Shown piece by piece: positions 35,717 to 45,268 of a DNA stretch of 64,000 bases. Within the stretch, counting starts at the first letter, position 1. The number at the start of each line of letters is the position of its first letter. The translations under genes and the position numbers were made by a program. The notes under the pieces were generated by a model. It did not search any database and was not told the origin of the DNA. It saw only the letters and a program-made list of their open reading frames with translations. Source of the stretch: Bacteroidota bacterium. GTDB lineage: Bacteria; Bacteroidota; Ignavibacteria; UBA10030; UBA6906. The DNA lies in the NCBI GenBank assembly GCA_019637975.1, contig JAHBUR010000017.1, positions 26,921 through 90,920 of the forward strand, written 5' to 3'.

Positions 35717-38554
35717 ATGAAAAATGTGTTTGCGATTGCAGCAATGTGCTGCCTCATTTCGGTTTTGCAGAACAACACGGCTGCCCAGTACGCCGACGGT
35801 TTCTGGCAGGACGTTGCCGAGTCAGCGATCTCGCCTTCGGGTGAGCGACTGATTATTCCGGTCGCATACAGAACCGTAACGTTAAATTTGCCAGGACTGA
35901 CTGGTCTTCTGTCTCAGGTTCCCTGGGAGGAGAACGTGCGGGCTTACCATTCACAGGTTCTGCTCAGCCTTCCGCTTCCCGATGGATCGTTCGGACGCTT
36001 CCGCATTGTTGAGTCTCCGATCATGGCACCGGAACTTGCCGTACGCTATCCCGAAATCAGAACCTATCTCGGTCAAGGAATCGACGATCCGACGGCAACC
36101 GTCCGTTTCGATGTAACACCGCGGGGATTTCACGCAATGATACTCTCCGCCGGGCCGACCGTCTACATTGACCCGTACAGTCGCGGCACTACGCAGCACT
36201 ACATCAGCTATTATAAACATGCAGTACTTTATGAAGAAGCACGCCGGTTTGAAGAGATCGGGGTTGAAGATCCGGACGGGCACATGGCGGCAGAGATTGC
36301 TTCGCTCGTAGCGGCAAATCGCTTTACATCAATCGGCGAACAGTTGCGGACATACCGGCTGGCGTTGGCGTGTACCGGTGAGTACGCGACATTTCACGGA
36401 GGCACGAAGCCGCTCGTACTTGCGGAAATGGTTACCGCAATGAACCGCGTGAGCGGCATCTACGAACGCGAGGTGGCAGTCCGCATGGTCTTGATTCCGA
36501 ACAACGATACATTGATCTATCTGAACGCGGCAACGGATCCTTACACCAATAACAGCGGCTCGACGATGTTGGGCCAGAATCAAACAACCCTTGACAACAT
36601 CATCGGGAATGCGAACTACGACATCGGCCATGTGTTCAGCACAGGAGGAGGAGGCATTGCGGGACTCGGCGTTGTCTGCCGTACAGGCAACAAGGCTCGC
36701 GGTGTTACGGGGCTCCCCTCACCTATCGGCGATCCGTTTTACGTTGACTATGTTGCCCATGAAATGGGGCATCAGTTCGGGGCAAATCATACGTTTAACG
36801 GCAGCTCCGGATCGTGCAGCGGCGGAAACCGGAATGCCTCGACGGCGTACGAACCCGGAAGCGGCTCCACGGTTATGGCATACGCGGGTATTTGCAGTCC
36901 GCAGAACATTCAAAACGCCAGCGACGATTACTTCCACGCCGTCAGCATCGACGAGATTGTCGCTTACACAACAACTGGCTCGGGCGGAGGCTGTCCTGCG
37001 GTTACATCAACGGGGAACAATGCCCCGACCGTTGATGTCCCGGGACTCGGGATAACAATTCCGTTGGGAACGCCGTTCTTCATGCCGGGGTCGGCATCGG
37101 ATTTCGAGAATGATCCGCTCACGTACACGTGGGAAGAGTTCGACCTTGGACCGGCGGGACATCCCAACACACCGAGCGGCAATGCGGCAATCTTCCGCAG
37201 TTTCAAAGGTACAATTGCGGATTCCTTACGCTACTTCCCGCGCATGTCCGACATTCGCAACAACACCCAAACGATGGGTGAAATTCTTCCAAGTTATGCG
37301 CGCACTCTCACCTTTCGCCTGACTGCACGCGACAATCGGGCAGGAGGAGGAGGAGTGGGATTTGGTTCCACCGCAATTACGGTAAGTAGTGCGGGGCCGT
37401 TCATAGTCACATCCCCGAATACTTCCGTCACGTGGCTCAGAAACTCCGTGGATACCGTGAGATGGAACGTTGCGAACACGAATATTCCCCCTGTCAGTTG
37501 CACGAACGTGAATATCCTCCTCTCAACAGACGGCGGACTTACGTATCCGACGGTGCTGGCGGCAAACACACCGAACGACGGAGTTCAGGCGGTGACTATT
37601 CCGAACGTTCTGACGACCACCGCCCGCATAAAAATCGAAGCGGTGGGAAACATCTTCTTCGATATCTCGAACGTGAACTTCGCCATCGGGCCGGTCGCCT
37701 CTCCAGCGCTGGTTTCTCCCGCAAATACCGCAACGGGGATTCCCACATCCACCGCTCTCCATTGGCGCACAGCAAACGGAGCGTCGACATACCACGTGCA
37801 GTTCTCCAACGACCCCGGCTTCGGCACCCTGATTGTGAATGACTCCACACTGACGGACACCTCGCGCGCACTCAGCGGATTGAACAACAATACGTTGTAC
37901 TATTGGAGAGTACGAGCGAAGAACGCCGAGGGAGTGAGCGGCTGGTCGGAATCCTGGAATTTCAGAACCATCATTGCTCCGCCCGCTGCACCGGCACTTG
38001 TGTCACCCCCGAACAATGCCGTCAACCAGCCCGTCTCTTTGACACTGCAGTGGAGTTCGGTCATCTTCGCAACGTCTTACCAGCTTGAAGTTGCTACCGA
38101 TTCCGCGTTTACGGTAATAGTTGTAAGCGACTCAGTGGCAGGAACATCACGCGGAGTCACGCTCATGAATGAAGTCAAATACTACTGGCGTGTGCGTGCC
38201 CGCAACGCTGGCGGATTGGGGAACCCTTCCCCCATCTGGAACTTCACAACCGAGGCGGCGCTATCGGTGGCGGGGCGACAAGGGATTCCGTCCGATTTCC
38301 AACTGATGCAGAACTTCCCCAATCCGTTCAACCCGTCAACAGTGATCGAGTTCGCGTTACCGCGCGAAGTGAACGTGACGATGGAGGTGTTCAGTCTTAT
38401 CGGGGAACGTGTTGCGTTGCTTGTTAATGAGAAGAAAACTGCAGGGTATCACTTCGTCGCATTCGATGCGAAGGGACTCGCCAGCGGATTATACATCTAC
38501 CGCCTGCGAGCAGGAGATTTTATACAAACGCGAAAGCTCGTATTGTTGAGGTAG
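35717..38554 (+). CDS. Secreted reprolysin-like metalloprotease with FN3 and T9SS domains
   Basis: 945 residues from the ATG at 35717 (AAGGAAAGTGACG upstream); TTG at 35693 is an alternative. Signal peptide at about 1-24, then a prodomain-like region. The catalytic metzincin domain spans ~200-430 with HEMGHQFGANH (His348, His352, His358, Glu349) and a following Met in STVMAYAGIC as the Met-turn. Next come an Ig-like beta region and two FN3-like domains (SPANTATGIPTS..., SPPNNAVNQPVS... repeats) at ~660-860. A T9SS domain (QNFPNPFNPS core) ends the protein. It is likely an extracellular protease. A textbook terminator follows. Confidence 0.93.
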   Translation: MKNVFAIAAMCCLISVLQNNTAAQYADGFWQDVAESAISPSGERLIIPVAYRTVTLNLPGLTGLLSQVPWEENVRAYHSQVLLSLPLPDGSFGRFRIVESPIMAPELAVRYPEIRTYLGQGIDDPTATVRFDVTPRGFHAMILSAGPTVYIDPYSRGTTQHYISYYKHAVLYEEARRFEEIGVEDPDGHMAAEIASLVAANRFTSIGEQLRTYRLALACTGEYATFHGGTKPLVLAEMVTAMNRVSGIYEREVAVRMVLIPNNDTLIYLNAATDPYTNNSGSTMLGQNQTTLDNIIGNANYDIGHVFSTGGGGIAGLGVVCRTGNKARGVTGLPSPIGDPFYVDYVAHEMGHQFGANHTFNGSSGSCSGGNRNASTAYEPGSGSTVMAYAGICSPQNIQNASDDYFHAVSIDEIVAYTTTGSGGGCPAVTSTGNNAPTVDVPGLGITIPLGTPFFMPGSASDFENDPLTYTWEEFDLGPAGHPNTPSGNAAIFRSFKGTIADSLRYFPRMSDIRNNTQTMGEILPSYARTLTFRLTARDNRAGGGGVGFGSTAITVSSAGPFIVTSPNTSVTWLRNSVDTVRWNVANTNIPPVSCTNVNILLSTDGGLTYPTVLAANTPNDGVQAVTIPNVLTTTARIKIEAVGNIFFDISNVNFAIGPVASPALVSPANTATGIPTSTALHWRTANGASTYHVQFSNDPGFGTLIVNDSTLTDTSRALSGLNNNTLYYWRVRAKNAEGVSGWSESWNFRTIIAPPAAPALVSPPNNAVNQPVSLTLQWSSVIFATSYQLEVATDSAFTVIVVSDSVAGTSRGVTLMNEVKYYWRVRARNAGGLGNPSPIWNFTTEAALSVAGRQGIPSDFQLMQNFPNPFNPSTVIEFALPREVNVTMEVFSLIGERVALLVNEKKTAGYHFVAFDAKGLASGLYIYRLRAGDFIQTRKLVLLR

Positions 38555-38575
38555 GAAATACTCGGGAATTCGTAT

Positions 38576-38603
38576 CAAAGCCCGCTTCGGCGGGCTTTGA
38601 TGT
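38576..38603. terminator. Rho-independent terminator
   Basis: CAAAGCCCGC-TTCG-GCGGGCTTTG: a 10-bp stem closed by a stable TTCG tetraloop, followed by ATGTTT. It lies between the convergent protease and beta-lactamase genes and can serve both. Confidence 0.85.
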
Positions 38604-39506
38604 TTAATGAGATCGTGCAACGAGAGAGTTCCAACACATTTGGGCGATGCGGGCTATAATCAGCTCATTTGTCTCGTCGTTTTCCTTTGAGTTCGACACG
38701 AAGACAGCAATGGCACAGTGCCTTCCGTCGGGCAGCGTCACGATGCCAATGTCGTTTACTGCGGCCGCTACTCCTGAATTGTCACGCCCCGAAGTTCCTG
38801 TCTTGTGCGCAACGATGGTTCCCGCAGGCAGGCTGCCCCTGATTCTCTTCGGTCCGGTTGAGGTCTCGACCATGATCTTCCACAGGAAGTCGAACCCGTT
38901 TGAAGAGAGCAGGCTTCTCCGATAAAACAACTCGAGCAATTGCACGGCGGCGACCGGCGTTGTCCAATTGGTGAATTGAACATCCCAGGCTTTGTGCATT
39001 TCCTCCTCTGTCGATTTTATAGAGACATCATGAACTCCCAAACCGTGTATATATTCCTCCACTTCCTTGGTCCCTCCAACAAGTCTGAAGAGAATATCAC
39101 ATCCATTATTGTCACTTTGAGAGACGGTGTACGCGAGAATCTCGCTCAACGGAAGTTCGATTCCTGCATCAGGATACCTATCCCTCAAGGGGCTCCACGT
39201 ATCGGGCAACAGATCCTGTTTCGTAATTCTGATTCTCTGATCGAGGGCGAACTCGCCTTCACCCACCTTATGAAGAACGGCCAGCGCGAGATGGAATTTG
39301 TAGACGCTTTGCATCGCGTAACGCGTATCGCCGCCAACGACTACTAATTCCCCGTTGTCGAAATCCATGATTGCAACACCAACATCGGCCTGCTTTGTTT
39401 TGAGAAATTCCTCAATATCGGTTTTCAGCCTGCCGGTTTGAGCAACGGCGGATTGAAACAGGAGGAGAGCCAGAAAGCCCGCGGCCGCAGATTTCAGGAG
39501 AATCAT
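38604..39506 (-). CDS. Class A beta-lactamase (A2/CfxA-PER-like)
   Basis: 300 residues from the ATG at 39506, with AAAGGA a few bases upstream; the in-frame stretch to 39644 is non-coding in character. Signal peptide at about 1-22. Active-site Ser67-x-x-Lys70 in QSVYKFH, Ser-Asp-Asn at 131-133, the omega-loop Glu near 168 and Lys-Thr-Gly at 235-237 are all present. The SVYKFH form is typical of subclass A2 enzymes of Bacteroidota. It is probably an active serine hydrolase on beta-lactams, although DD-peptidase-like relatives exist. It is coupled by ATGA to the upstream GH76-like gene. Confidence 0.92.
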   Translation of the reverse strand: MILLKSAAAGFLALLLFQSAVAQTGRLKTDIEEFLKTKQADVGVAIMDFDNGELVVVGGDTRYAMQSVYKFHLALAVLHKVGEGEFALDQRIRITKQDLLPDTWSPLRDRYPDAGIELPLSEILAYTVSQSDNNGCDILFRLVGGTKEVEEYIHGLGVHDVSIKSTEEEMHKAWDVQFTNWTTPVAAVQLLELFYRRSLLSSNGFDFLWKIMVETSTGPKRIRGSLPAGTIVAHKTGTSGRDNSGVAAAVNDIGIVTLPDGRHCAIAVFVSNSKENDETNELIIARIAQMCWNSLVARSH

Positions 39507-40738
39507 GGAGTCCTTTCTTTTTGATTGACGAATCCGTACTTCACAAACGCAAAACTTCCGAACGCCCGCAACGCTTCCGCCTGGGCATGCACAGTGCCGA
39601 TGTCGCCCACCTTGTATCCGTCTTCCCCGCCGTGCAGGTTCCATCCGTTACGGATGCCGTTATCGCTTTCCCGATGCAGCGTAACGGTTGCCTTCCCGTG
39701 ACCGTTCGTCCACACGTGGTCGAGCATACGCTCGATCTTGCCCGGCAGATCGGCGAGTTCGTCGGGCGCAAGCAGATAGGCTTCGAGCAGAAAATTCACA
39801 AACGCGCCGTTGCCATCCATATGTGTTTGGTAAAAATCGGTTTGATCGACCCAGTTTGCCTCGGGGCTCATGATATGCCGTGCAGTGGCAACGGCAATCT
39901 TCCTGTACTTCTCGTCATTCGTCGCACGATACAGGGCTGCTGCCACGGCACAGTATCCGGTTCCATGCCACGGTAACTCTTTGCCGAACGCCGCACGGCC
40001 CGGTCGCCCCTCCCATCTTCCGTTTCCCTTGTACAGAGTCTTTTCGACGCCCGGTATGTGGCCATCACCGTTCCACACAAGCAGCGCATCGTCGAGATAG
40101 CGCTGTTCTCCCGTTGCGTTGAAGAGCAAGCAGGCAACCGTCACCATCTGATTCATATTGCTGTTGGTAAAGATCGGCTCGTTCACGCGCGCAGCAGGGG
40201 GCCAATTGTACCATGTCCAGAACCCTTCGTGGTTGGAAAGCCGCCCCTCCTTGCGTGCGCCGTCGTAGCGCTTCGCGGCATTCGTTACGAGCGGCGTGTT
40301 GATCTTTCCGGTAACATCCCACCACTTGAGTTCTGCCAGCGCAGCCCATGCCCTGTCGTCCACCCAGTATCCGTTGTCGAGTCTGGTCAGATTCCGCTCG
40401 ACGATATGATACCGCAGCAGCGTGCTGTCCCGCGTCACAGCAAACAGAAACGCATCGCCGATTGCTCCGTACGCCCCTTCCCAACCGGGAGTGTAGACGC
40501 GGTGGAAGAGTTTTCCGATTGCGTAGGCACGTTGAAGCCAGAGTTCGGCAGGTTCATATTGCTGTGAGATTGCAGGGACCGGTTGACCGGGGGCCGTCTT
40601 CCCTTCTTGCCTCGAAAGATAAATGATAGCCGCAACCAGAAGAATAGCACCAACCGCGAACAGGATTATCGTTGCATTTCCAATTCGCGAAACGACTTGC
40701 TCCTTGTTATACCTCTTTGTTTTCGACAGCTTCGTCAA
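39503..40738 (-). CDS. Membrane-anchored alpha/alpha-barrel protein, GH76-like
   Basis: A 411-residue protein with one N-terminal helix (about 22-44) anchoring a periplasmic (alpha/alpha)6-type domain. Repeated WxDD/WxxGN-like helical hairpins occur (GYWVDDRAWAALAEL, FWTWYNWPPA, WNGDGHIPG, GKELPWHGTGYCAVAAALYRAT). Such patterns occur in GH76 alpha-1,6-mannanase-like and related barrel enzymes. Asp-Asp in WVDDRAW is a candidate catalytic pair, but I could not confirm the GH76 signature. It is translationally coupled to the beta-lactamase gene, which suggests a joint envelope role. Confidence 0.7.
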   Translation of the reverse strand: MTKLSKTKRYNKEQVVSRIGNATIILFAVGAILLVAAIIYLSRQEGKTAPGQPVPAISQQYEPAELWLQRAYAIGKLFHRVYTPGWEGAYGAIGDAFLFAVTRDSTLLRYHIVERNLTRLDNGYWVDDRAWAALAELKWWDVTGKINTPLVTNAAKRYDGARKEGRLSNHEGFWTWYNWPPAARVNEPIFTNSNMNQMVTVACLLFNATGEQRYLDDALLVWNGDGHIPGVEKTLYKGNGRWEGRPGRAAFGKELPWHGTGYCAVAAALYRATNDEKYRKIAVATARHIMSPEANWVDQTDFYQTHMDGNGAFVNFLLEAYLLAPDELADLPGKIERMLDHVWTNGHGKATVTLHRESDNGIRNGWNLHGGEDGYKVGDIGTVHAQAEALRAFGSFAFVKYGFVNQKERTP

Positions 40739-40793
40739 TTCTTTACCAATGTCATGATCATATTGCGCGGACTAAGGGAACTGCCCGCCTCAC

Positions 40794-42341
40794 TCAACGA
40801 ATCAACAAGAATTTCCTTGTTGCACTTGATTTTTCTGTCTGCAACTTGTACACATACACCCCGCTCGCGAAACCGCCCGCAGAGAACTTCACGGACTTGA
40901 ACCCCGGAATCTGAACATCATCCACCAACGTTGCGACCTCCCGGCCCAGAACGTCAAACACTCTAAGCGTAACATGTCCGCCTGTTAAAAGTTGATAGCT
41001 GATGGTCGTGGCCGGATTAAACGGATTCGGGTAATTCTGATGAAGAACAAATGCATCCGGCACAATCTGTCCGGGATTCACGGATGTCAGTTGAATGAAC
41101 GGCGAGTAGAAAACCGTGCCGAACACCGCGCTATCAGGCCGGTGGTAAATCCAGCTCTCGATTACCAGAGAATCGTTCGACCCCCAGTAGTTGTTTTGGG
41201 CGGCAATATCTTGTGTACCGTTGTTGTACAGTTGATAGATGGTGCCGCCGTTATTATTGTTGTCGAATATATTCTTGCCGTCGTCCGTCGTGTCGGCATT
41301 GGTAAGATCGCCAATCACCGGTTTCGGCGAATTGTTGAGTCCGGCTGAAGAGACGATCGTGATACCCCAGTAATTGTCTTTCAGGATATTCCCTGTGATA
41401 ATCGGAGAGTTGGATGGCCCGCCGGTCTGAATCGTGATTCCGCTTCCTGAAACAAGCGGATCGGGATTAATGCGGTTGTTCTCGATACGATTGTAGCGGA
41501 TGATCGGGCGCAACGTTCCCCCGGCACTCAATCCCTGTACAACAATCCCAAAACTGTTGTTGTGGAGATAGTTGTGCTCGACAAGCGCATTGCACACATC
41601 GCTGCCGGTTAGGGTCACAAGACTGATTGCTCCCGCCCGGAAATAATTCTGATTGTAGATTTCATTTCCGCGGATGATCGGATTGTTCGTTCCCTGCCCA
41701 CCAATGGCAATCGCATTGCGGGCTCCGGTATTTTGATAGTTGTTGTACCGGAACAGATTGTCTTCAATGAGAGGCGACGAATTGACGTTGGCGGTGATCG
41801 CGGATTGGCGATTGTACTCAAACACGCAATCCCTGATCGTCGGGCTTGCTTCGAAGCAACGAACGGCGTTCGTGCTGTTCTTGGTAAAGAGGGAGTTCGA
41901 GATTGTTGTGTTGGCGTTGAAGCAATACACAGCGTCCACCGCGTTCATGATCCTGCAATAGGAGATCACACAGAGAGAATCAACCGACGTATCATCAAAC
42001 CGGAAGCCGCGATACCAGCCCGCACTGTCAACGCTGCCTTTTACAATAATCGAGTCGGTTGCCGTTCCGATGGCGCGCAGGATGCCAAAGACTGTGAAGC
42101 CTTTTCCCGTTCCTTGTGTGACAGTAACGACGGATCCCGGCACAATATCCAGCCTGTCGTTTGCCGAGATTGTGATCGTATCCGTCATCGTGTAGTCGGG
42201 AAAGGTACCCGTCAGCGTGCCGCCGGAAAACACAACGAGACTGTCAAGATTCCACTGCACGCCAGTGTTGGGCGTCGTATAGCCCGCGAAGGCGTGACCG
42301 GTGATGATCGAAACAAACAGAATGAAGAGAGTTCTTAGCAT
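40794..42341 (-). CDS. Secreted right-handed beta-helix protein with T9SS domain
   Basis: A 515-residue protein: signal peptide at about 1-19, then parallel beta-helix repeats from ~80 to ~400. These show the pattern I-x-x-N-x-x-x-x-(N/G)-x-x-G-I-x-(I/V) (VISYCRIMNAVDAVYC, IIRGNEIYNQNYF, LVEHNYLHNNSFGIVVQG, IIRYNRIENNRI, IITGNILKDNYWGITIV). A T9SS domain with an HQNYPNPFNPA core follows. Such folds occur in polysaccharide lyases and surface binding proteins; no catalytic set is visible. It lies just upstream of the GH76-like gene on the same strand. Confidence 0.9.
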   Translation of the reverse strand: MLRTLFILFVSIITGHAFAGYTTPNTGVQWNLDSLVVFSGGTLTGTFPDYTMTDTITISANDRLDIVPGSVVTVTQGTGKGFTVFGILRAIGTATDSIIVKGSVDSAGWYRGFRFDDTSVDSLCVISYCRIMNAVDAVYCFNANTTISNSLFTKNSTNAVRCFEASPTIRDCVFEYNRQSAITANVNSSPLIEDNLFRYNNYQNTGARNAIAIGGQGTNNPIIRGNEIYNQNYFRAGAISLVTLTGSDVCNALVEHNYLHNNSFGIVVQGLSAGGTLRPIIRYNRIENNRINPDPLVSGSGITIQTGGPSNSPIITGNILKDNYWGITIVSSAGLNNSPKPVIGDLTNADTTDDGKNIFDNNNNGGTIYQLYNNGTQDIAAQNNYWGSNDSLVIESWIYHRPDSAVFGTVFYSPFIQLTSVNPGQIVPDAFVLHQNYPNPFNPATTISYQLLTGGHVTLRVFDVLGREVATLVDDVQIPGFKSVKFSAGGFASGVYVYKLQTEKSSATRKFLLIR

Positions 42342-42416
42342 AGGGGTTCGTTCGAAATGAATGTAGCTCGATAAAATGTAGGGACTGAGGCAACCAACTG
42401 CAACATTCGCAACACA

Positions 42417-43658
42417 TCAACGGGGTTCAAGCAACACCATCGTCTCCATTGTTGCGGTTCCGGGAAACATGTCGAAGGGTACGGCACGTGCCGGCTTGTA
42501 CCCGTGCCTCTCCCACCGTTTCAGCTCGGTTGCAATCAAATCAATCTCGCAGAAAATGTGAAGCACGCGCCGGGGTTGTTTCGCGGCAATACCCTCGATA
42601 ACACCAGCTGACGTCCCTTTGCGGGGAGGGTCGAGAAGCACAATATCATGCTTCCGTATACTCGACATGATTCGCTCAAGTGATTCGTCGTTGATATCAC
42701 TTCGGATGAAGCGAACGTTGGGTACTTTTTGCCGCTTTGCGTTGGCAATTGCTGATTCAACTGACAGAGCCGACACTTCTACCGCAATCACAGAATCCAC
42801 GCTTCCGGCAAGACACAACCCGAACAATCCGTATCCGCAATACAAATCGAACAACGTTGATTCCTTGGCCGGTTGCAGAAGTTGATCTGCGGTGTGAACC
42901 ATCTTTTCAAGAATCGCCTGATTGATCTGTGAGAACGAGAGCGGCGAAAACAGGAAACTCCTCCCCATTGTCCGGTGGAAGATCTCGGGTTTGCCGAACA
43001 GTTTCTTGAACCTCGGCCGTGAGTCCGGACTCCTCGAACCAAGATAGTACCCAGGACTTGTCGTATCCTCATACATGAACACACCGGTGATGCTCCCACT
43101 TTTTTTCGTGAGGGATTTGGAGAGCGTGTTGGCAGCGTGAACGGCTTCGGGGGAGATATCATTTACATTAAAAATGACAGTTTGTTCCGAGTAGTTTCCT
43201 TTGATCACCACATGATTCAGGACTTTCGCGAGTTTCTTGGCATACGGTTTGGAAATACTCTCTTGAATATGCTTGTAGATAGTGCTATGCGCGCTCGGTT
43301 CGATGGCACATCGCATAACTGGAAACGGCTTCAGTTCACCTGCTTCGTTCGGGCTGATGAGTCCGAGCCGGACAGAATCACGAAACGAGAACATACGGCG
43401 CTTTGTTGTGGTGCGGTACTCTCTGCCGAGAGGGGATCGGATGAGCGGGTCAAGGCGGCATGAAACCCTCAGCGTCTTCCAGAATTTCTGCAATGCCTCA
43501 TTCTTCAATACGGCTTCCGCATCGTACTCCAGATTCACGGCATGACACAGCCGGCATCGTTGCCCGGTCGGAGACTGGCATTCGCCTTCGCCGAGCAGGC
43601 GGGGAGAAATCTGTGCTGCTGTAATGGTTGAGAAGAGAACCTCTTCAAATAGCTGCAT
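42417..43658 (-). CDS. 23S rRNA/tRNA 5-methyluridine methyltransferase-like (RumA/TrmA family)
   Basis: 413 residues from the ATG at 43658; starting at 43814 would overlap the upstream aminotransferase gene by more than 100 bases. CQSPTGQRCRLC at 27-38 resembles the Fe-S cysteine cluster of RumA. The C-terminal half is the SAM-dependent methyltransferase: FDLYCGYGLFGLCLA, LLDPPRKG, the catalytic Cys in LHIFCEIDL, and FDMFPGTATMETM. The N-terminal TRAM domain usual in RlmD is missing, and the Cys spacing differs, so the substrate may differ from 23S U1939. Confidence 0.85.
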   Translation of the reverse strand: MQLFEEVLFSTITAAQISPRLLGEGECQSPTGQRCRLCHAVNLEYDAEAVLKNEALQKFWKTLRVSCRLDPLIRSPLGREYRTTTKRRMFSFRDSVRLGLISPNEAGELKPFPVMRCAIEPSAHSTIYKHIQESISKPYAKKLAKVLNHVVIKGNYSEQTVIFNVNDISPEAVHAANTLSKSLTKKSGSITGVFMYEDTTSPGYYLGSRSPDSRPRFKKLFGKPEIFHRTMGRSFLFSPLSFSQINQAILEKMVHTADQLLQPAKESTLFDLYCGYGLFGLCLAGSVDSVIAVEVSALSVESAIANAKRQKVPNVRFIRSDINDESLERIMSSIRKHDIVLLDPPRKGTSAGVIEGIAAKQPRRVLHIFCEIDLIATELKRWERHGYKPARAVPFDMFPGTATMETMVLLEPR

Positions 43659-43707
43659 GAACTCTTTCGATGCGAGACGGATACCGGCTCGTCTCAACAG
43701 GTGCACA

Positions 43708-45021
43708 TTAATGGGAAAGTTGGTGAAGTGATTTTTCGAGCAGGGGCAACATCTCTCGAATCTCGGCCAGCGAGACTGCTCCCACGGAAAGTCTGAACCA
43801 TCCTGACTCTTCATTCATTCCGAACGCCTGAAACGGCACAATGGCCAATCCCGCGTGATGCAAGAGGTAGCGGCGTATGTCCTCGTTTGTGTCAAGCATG
43901 TCGCCCGACGGTGTCTTTCTTCCGTTCAACGCGAAGCGGGCTGTCAAATATATCGCGCCCATCGGAGTAATCGCATCGACCGGCAAGCCCTGCTTGCGTA
44001 ACAAGAGAAGGCCCTTGTACAAGGCATCAAGTCGTGATTGCAGTCCCGCCTTCATTTTCTTGTGGTATGCTTTGACCTGATCGGTGGCGCTCAGGAGTTT
44101 GGCTACCGCGACTTGCTCGGCACGCGGCGCCCATGCCCCGACATGCCCGATGATGCTCGACATTTTCTGAACTACATCCGGCGGACCGACAACCCAGCCG
44201 ACGCGAACTCCCGTTGCGGCAAACGGTTTTGAAATGCCGTCAACGAAAACCGTGTACGGCTCCATTTCGGGACGCAGAGTTACCGGATTGTAATGCACGG
44301 TCGCGCCGAATGTCAGCATCCAATATACTTGATCATACATTACAAACAGCGGTCGCTCATCGTGTCCGCGGCGCGCATTCTCCTCCAACACAAGATCGCA
44401 GATTTCCTCCAGCGCCTCTTTGCTGAACGCCGTTCCGGTCGGATTCAGCGGAGAGTTGAGGGCAAGCAATCGTGCTCCACGAATATGCGGCTCGAGATCT
44501 TTTCGTGTGGGGAGAAAAGCGTTTTCGCTGTTACAGATAACAGGTACGCCTTGCGCCCCGACCTGATGGCAGTAGTGATTATTGTTCCACGACGGAACCG
44601 GATACAGGACACGATCTTCCGGGTCAACAACTGCGCGATACGTGCCGTAGATTCCCGGACGCGACCCGCCGGTCACAAGCACGGATTCCAAAGGATATTT
44701 CAGATTGAGCCACCGTTCATAGAAGACAAGAATGGATTTCTTCAGCGGCAGCATACCATCGGAAGGAGGGTAATTCGTTTCGCCGCGCTTCAATGCTTCC
44801 CTGATATTCTCTTCTAAGAATTTCGGGATTCTGAATTCCGCAGGACTGAAATCGCCTACCGTAAGATTGCAGATGGTTTTCCCTTCCGCCACCATGCCGC
44901 GAATATCTGCAGCAATTTTCAGAATCTCCGACCCGATCAAACCCCCGGCCATCGCCGAGACCCGACGCGCTGCACGGTGGGAAACGTTTCGCTCCGCCTT
45001 AACAAGATGTTCTTTCTGCAT
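43708..45021 (-). CDS. Class I/II PLP-dependent aminotransferase
   Basis: A 437-residue fold-type I aminotransferase. It has GSRPGIYGTYRAVVDPED in the cofactor loop, NSPLNPTG, MYDQVYW with the conserved Asp and Tyr, and DGISKPFAATGVRVGW with the Schiff-base Lys. The family includes aspartate, tyrosine and diaminopimelate aminotransferases; the specificity is not evident, although NYPPSDG and similar motifs favour amino-acid substrates. It is divergent from the histidine kinase operon, with ~185-250 bases between them holding both promoters. Confidence 0.9.
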   Translation of the reverse strand: MQKEHLVKAERNVSHRAARRVSAMAGGLIGSEILKIAADIRGMVAEGKTICNLTVGDFSPAEFRIPKFLEENIREALKRGETNYPPSDGMLPLKKSILVFYERWLNLKYPLESVLVTGGSRPGIYGTYRAVVDPEDRVLYPVPSWNNNHYCHQVGAQGVPVICNSENAFLPTRKDLEPHIRGARLLALNSPLNPTGTAFSKEALEEICDLVLEENARRGHDERPLFVMYDQVYWMLTFGATVHYNPVTLRPEMEPYTVFVDGISKPFAATGVRVGWVVGPPDVVQKMSSIIGHVGAWAPRAEQVAVAKLLSATDQVKAYHKKMKAGLQSRLDALYKGLLLLRKQGLPVDAITPMGAIYLTARFALNGRKTPSGDMLDTNEDIRRYLLHHAGLAIVPFQAFGMNEESGWFRLSVGAVSLAEIREMLPLLEKSLHQLSH

Positions 45022-45268
45022 AAGGTGTCTCCGTCGTGGAAGTTACCTGTGTCTGGAAATGAATATAGTGTTTTCACGATGAAGAAGGAACGGAGCGAGG
45101 AATCGCGAAGGGGACACTGCACGGACGATTGTAGAAACAACAAGGCCCACACATTATCAGAACGGCATGAGGTGAGCAGAACTTCCAGAATCTGACGAAA
45201 CTCTTATGGCATATTCATTGAACCTATGTGAGCAAATCGGATTCCTACGACTGCCTTGGAATGTGTAC

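Noticed and set aside
37000..37470. Possible frameshift in the metalloprotease
   Set aside because: The reading frame is continuous through the beta and FN3 domains to the T9SS domain; other frames show only shadows.
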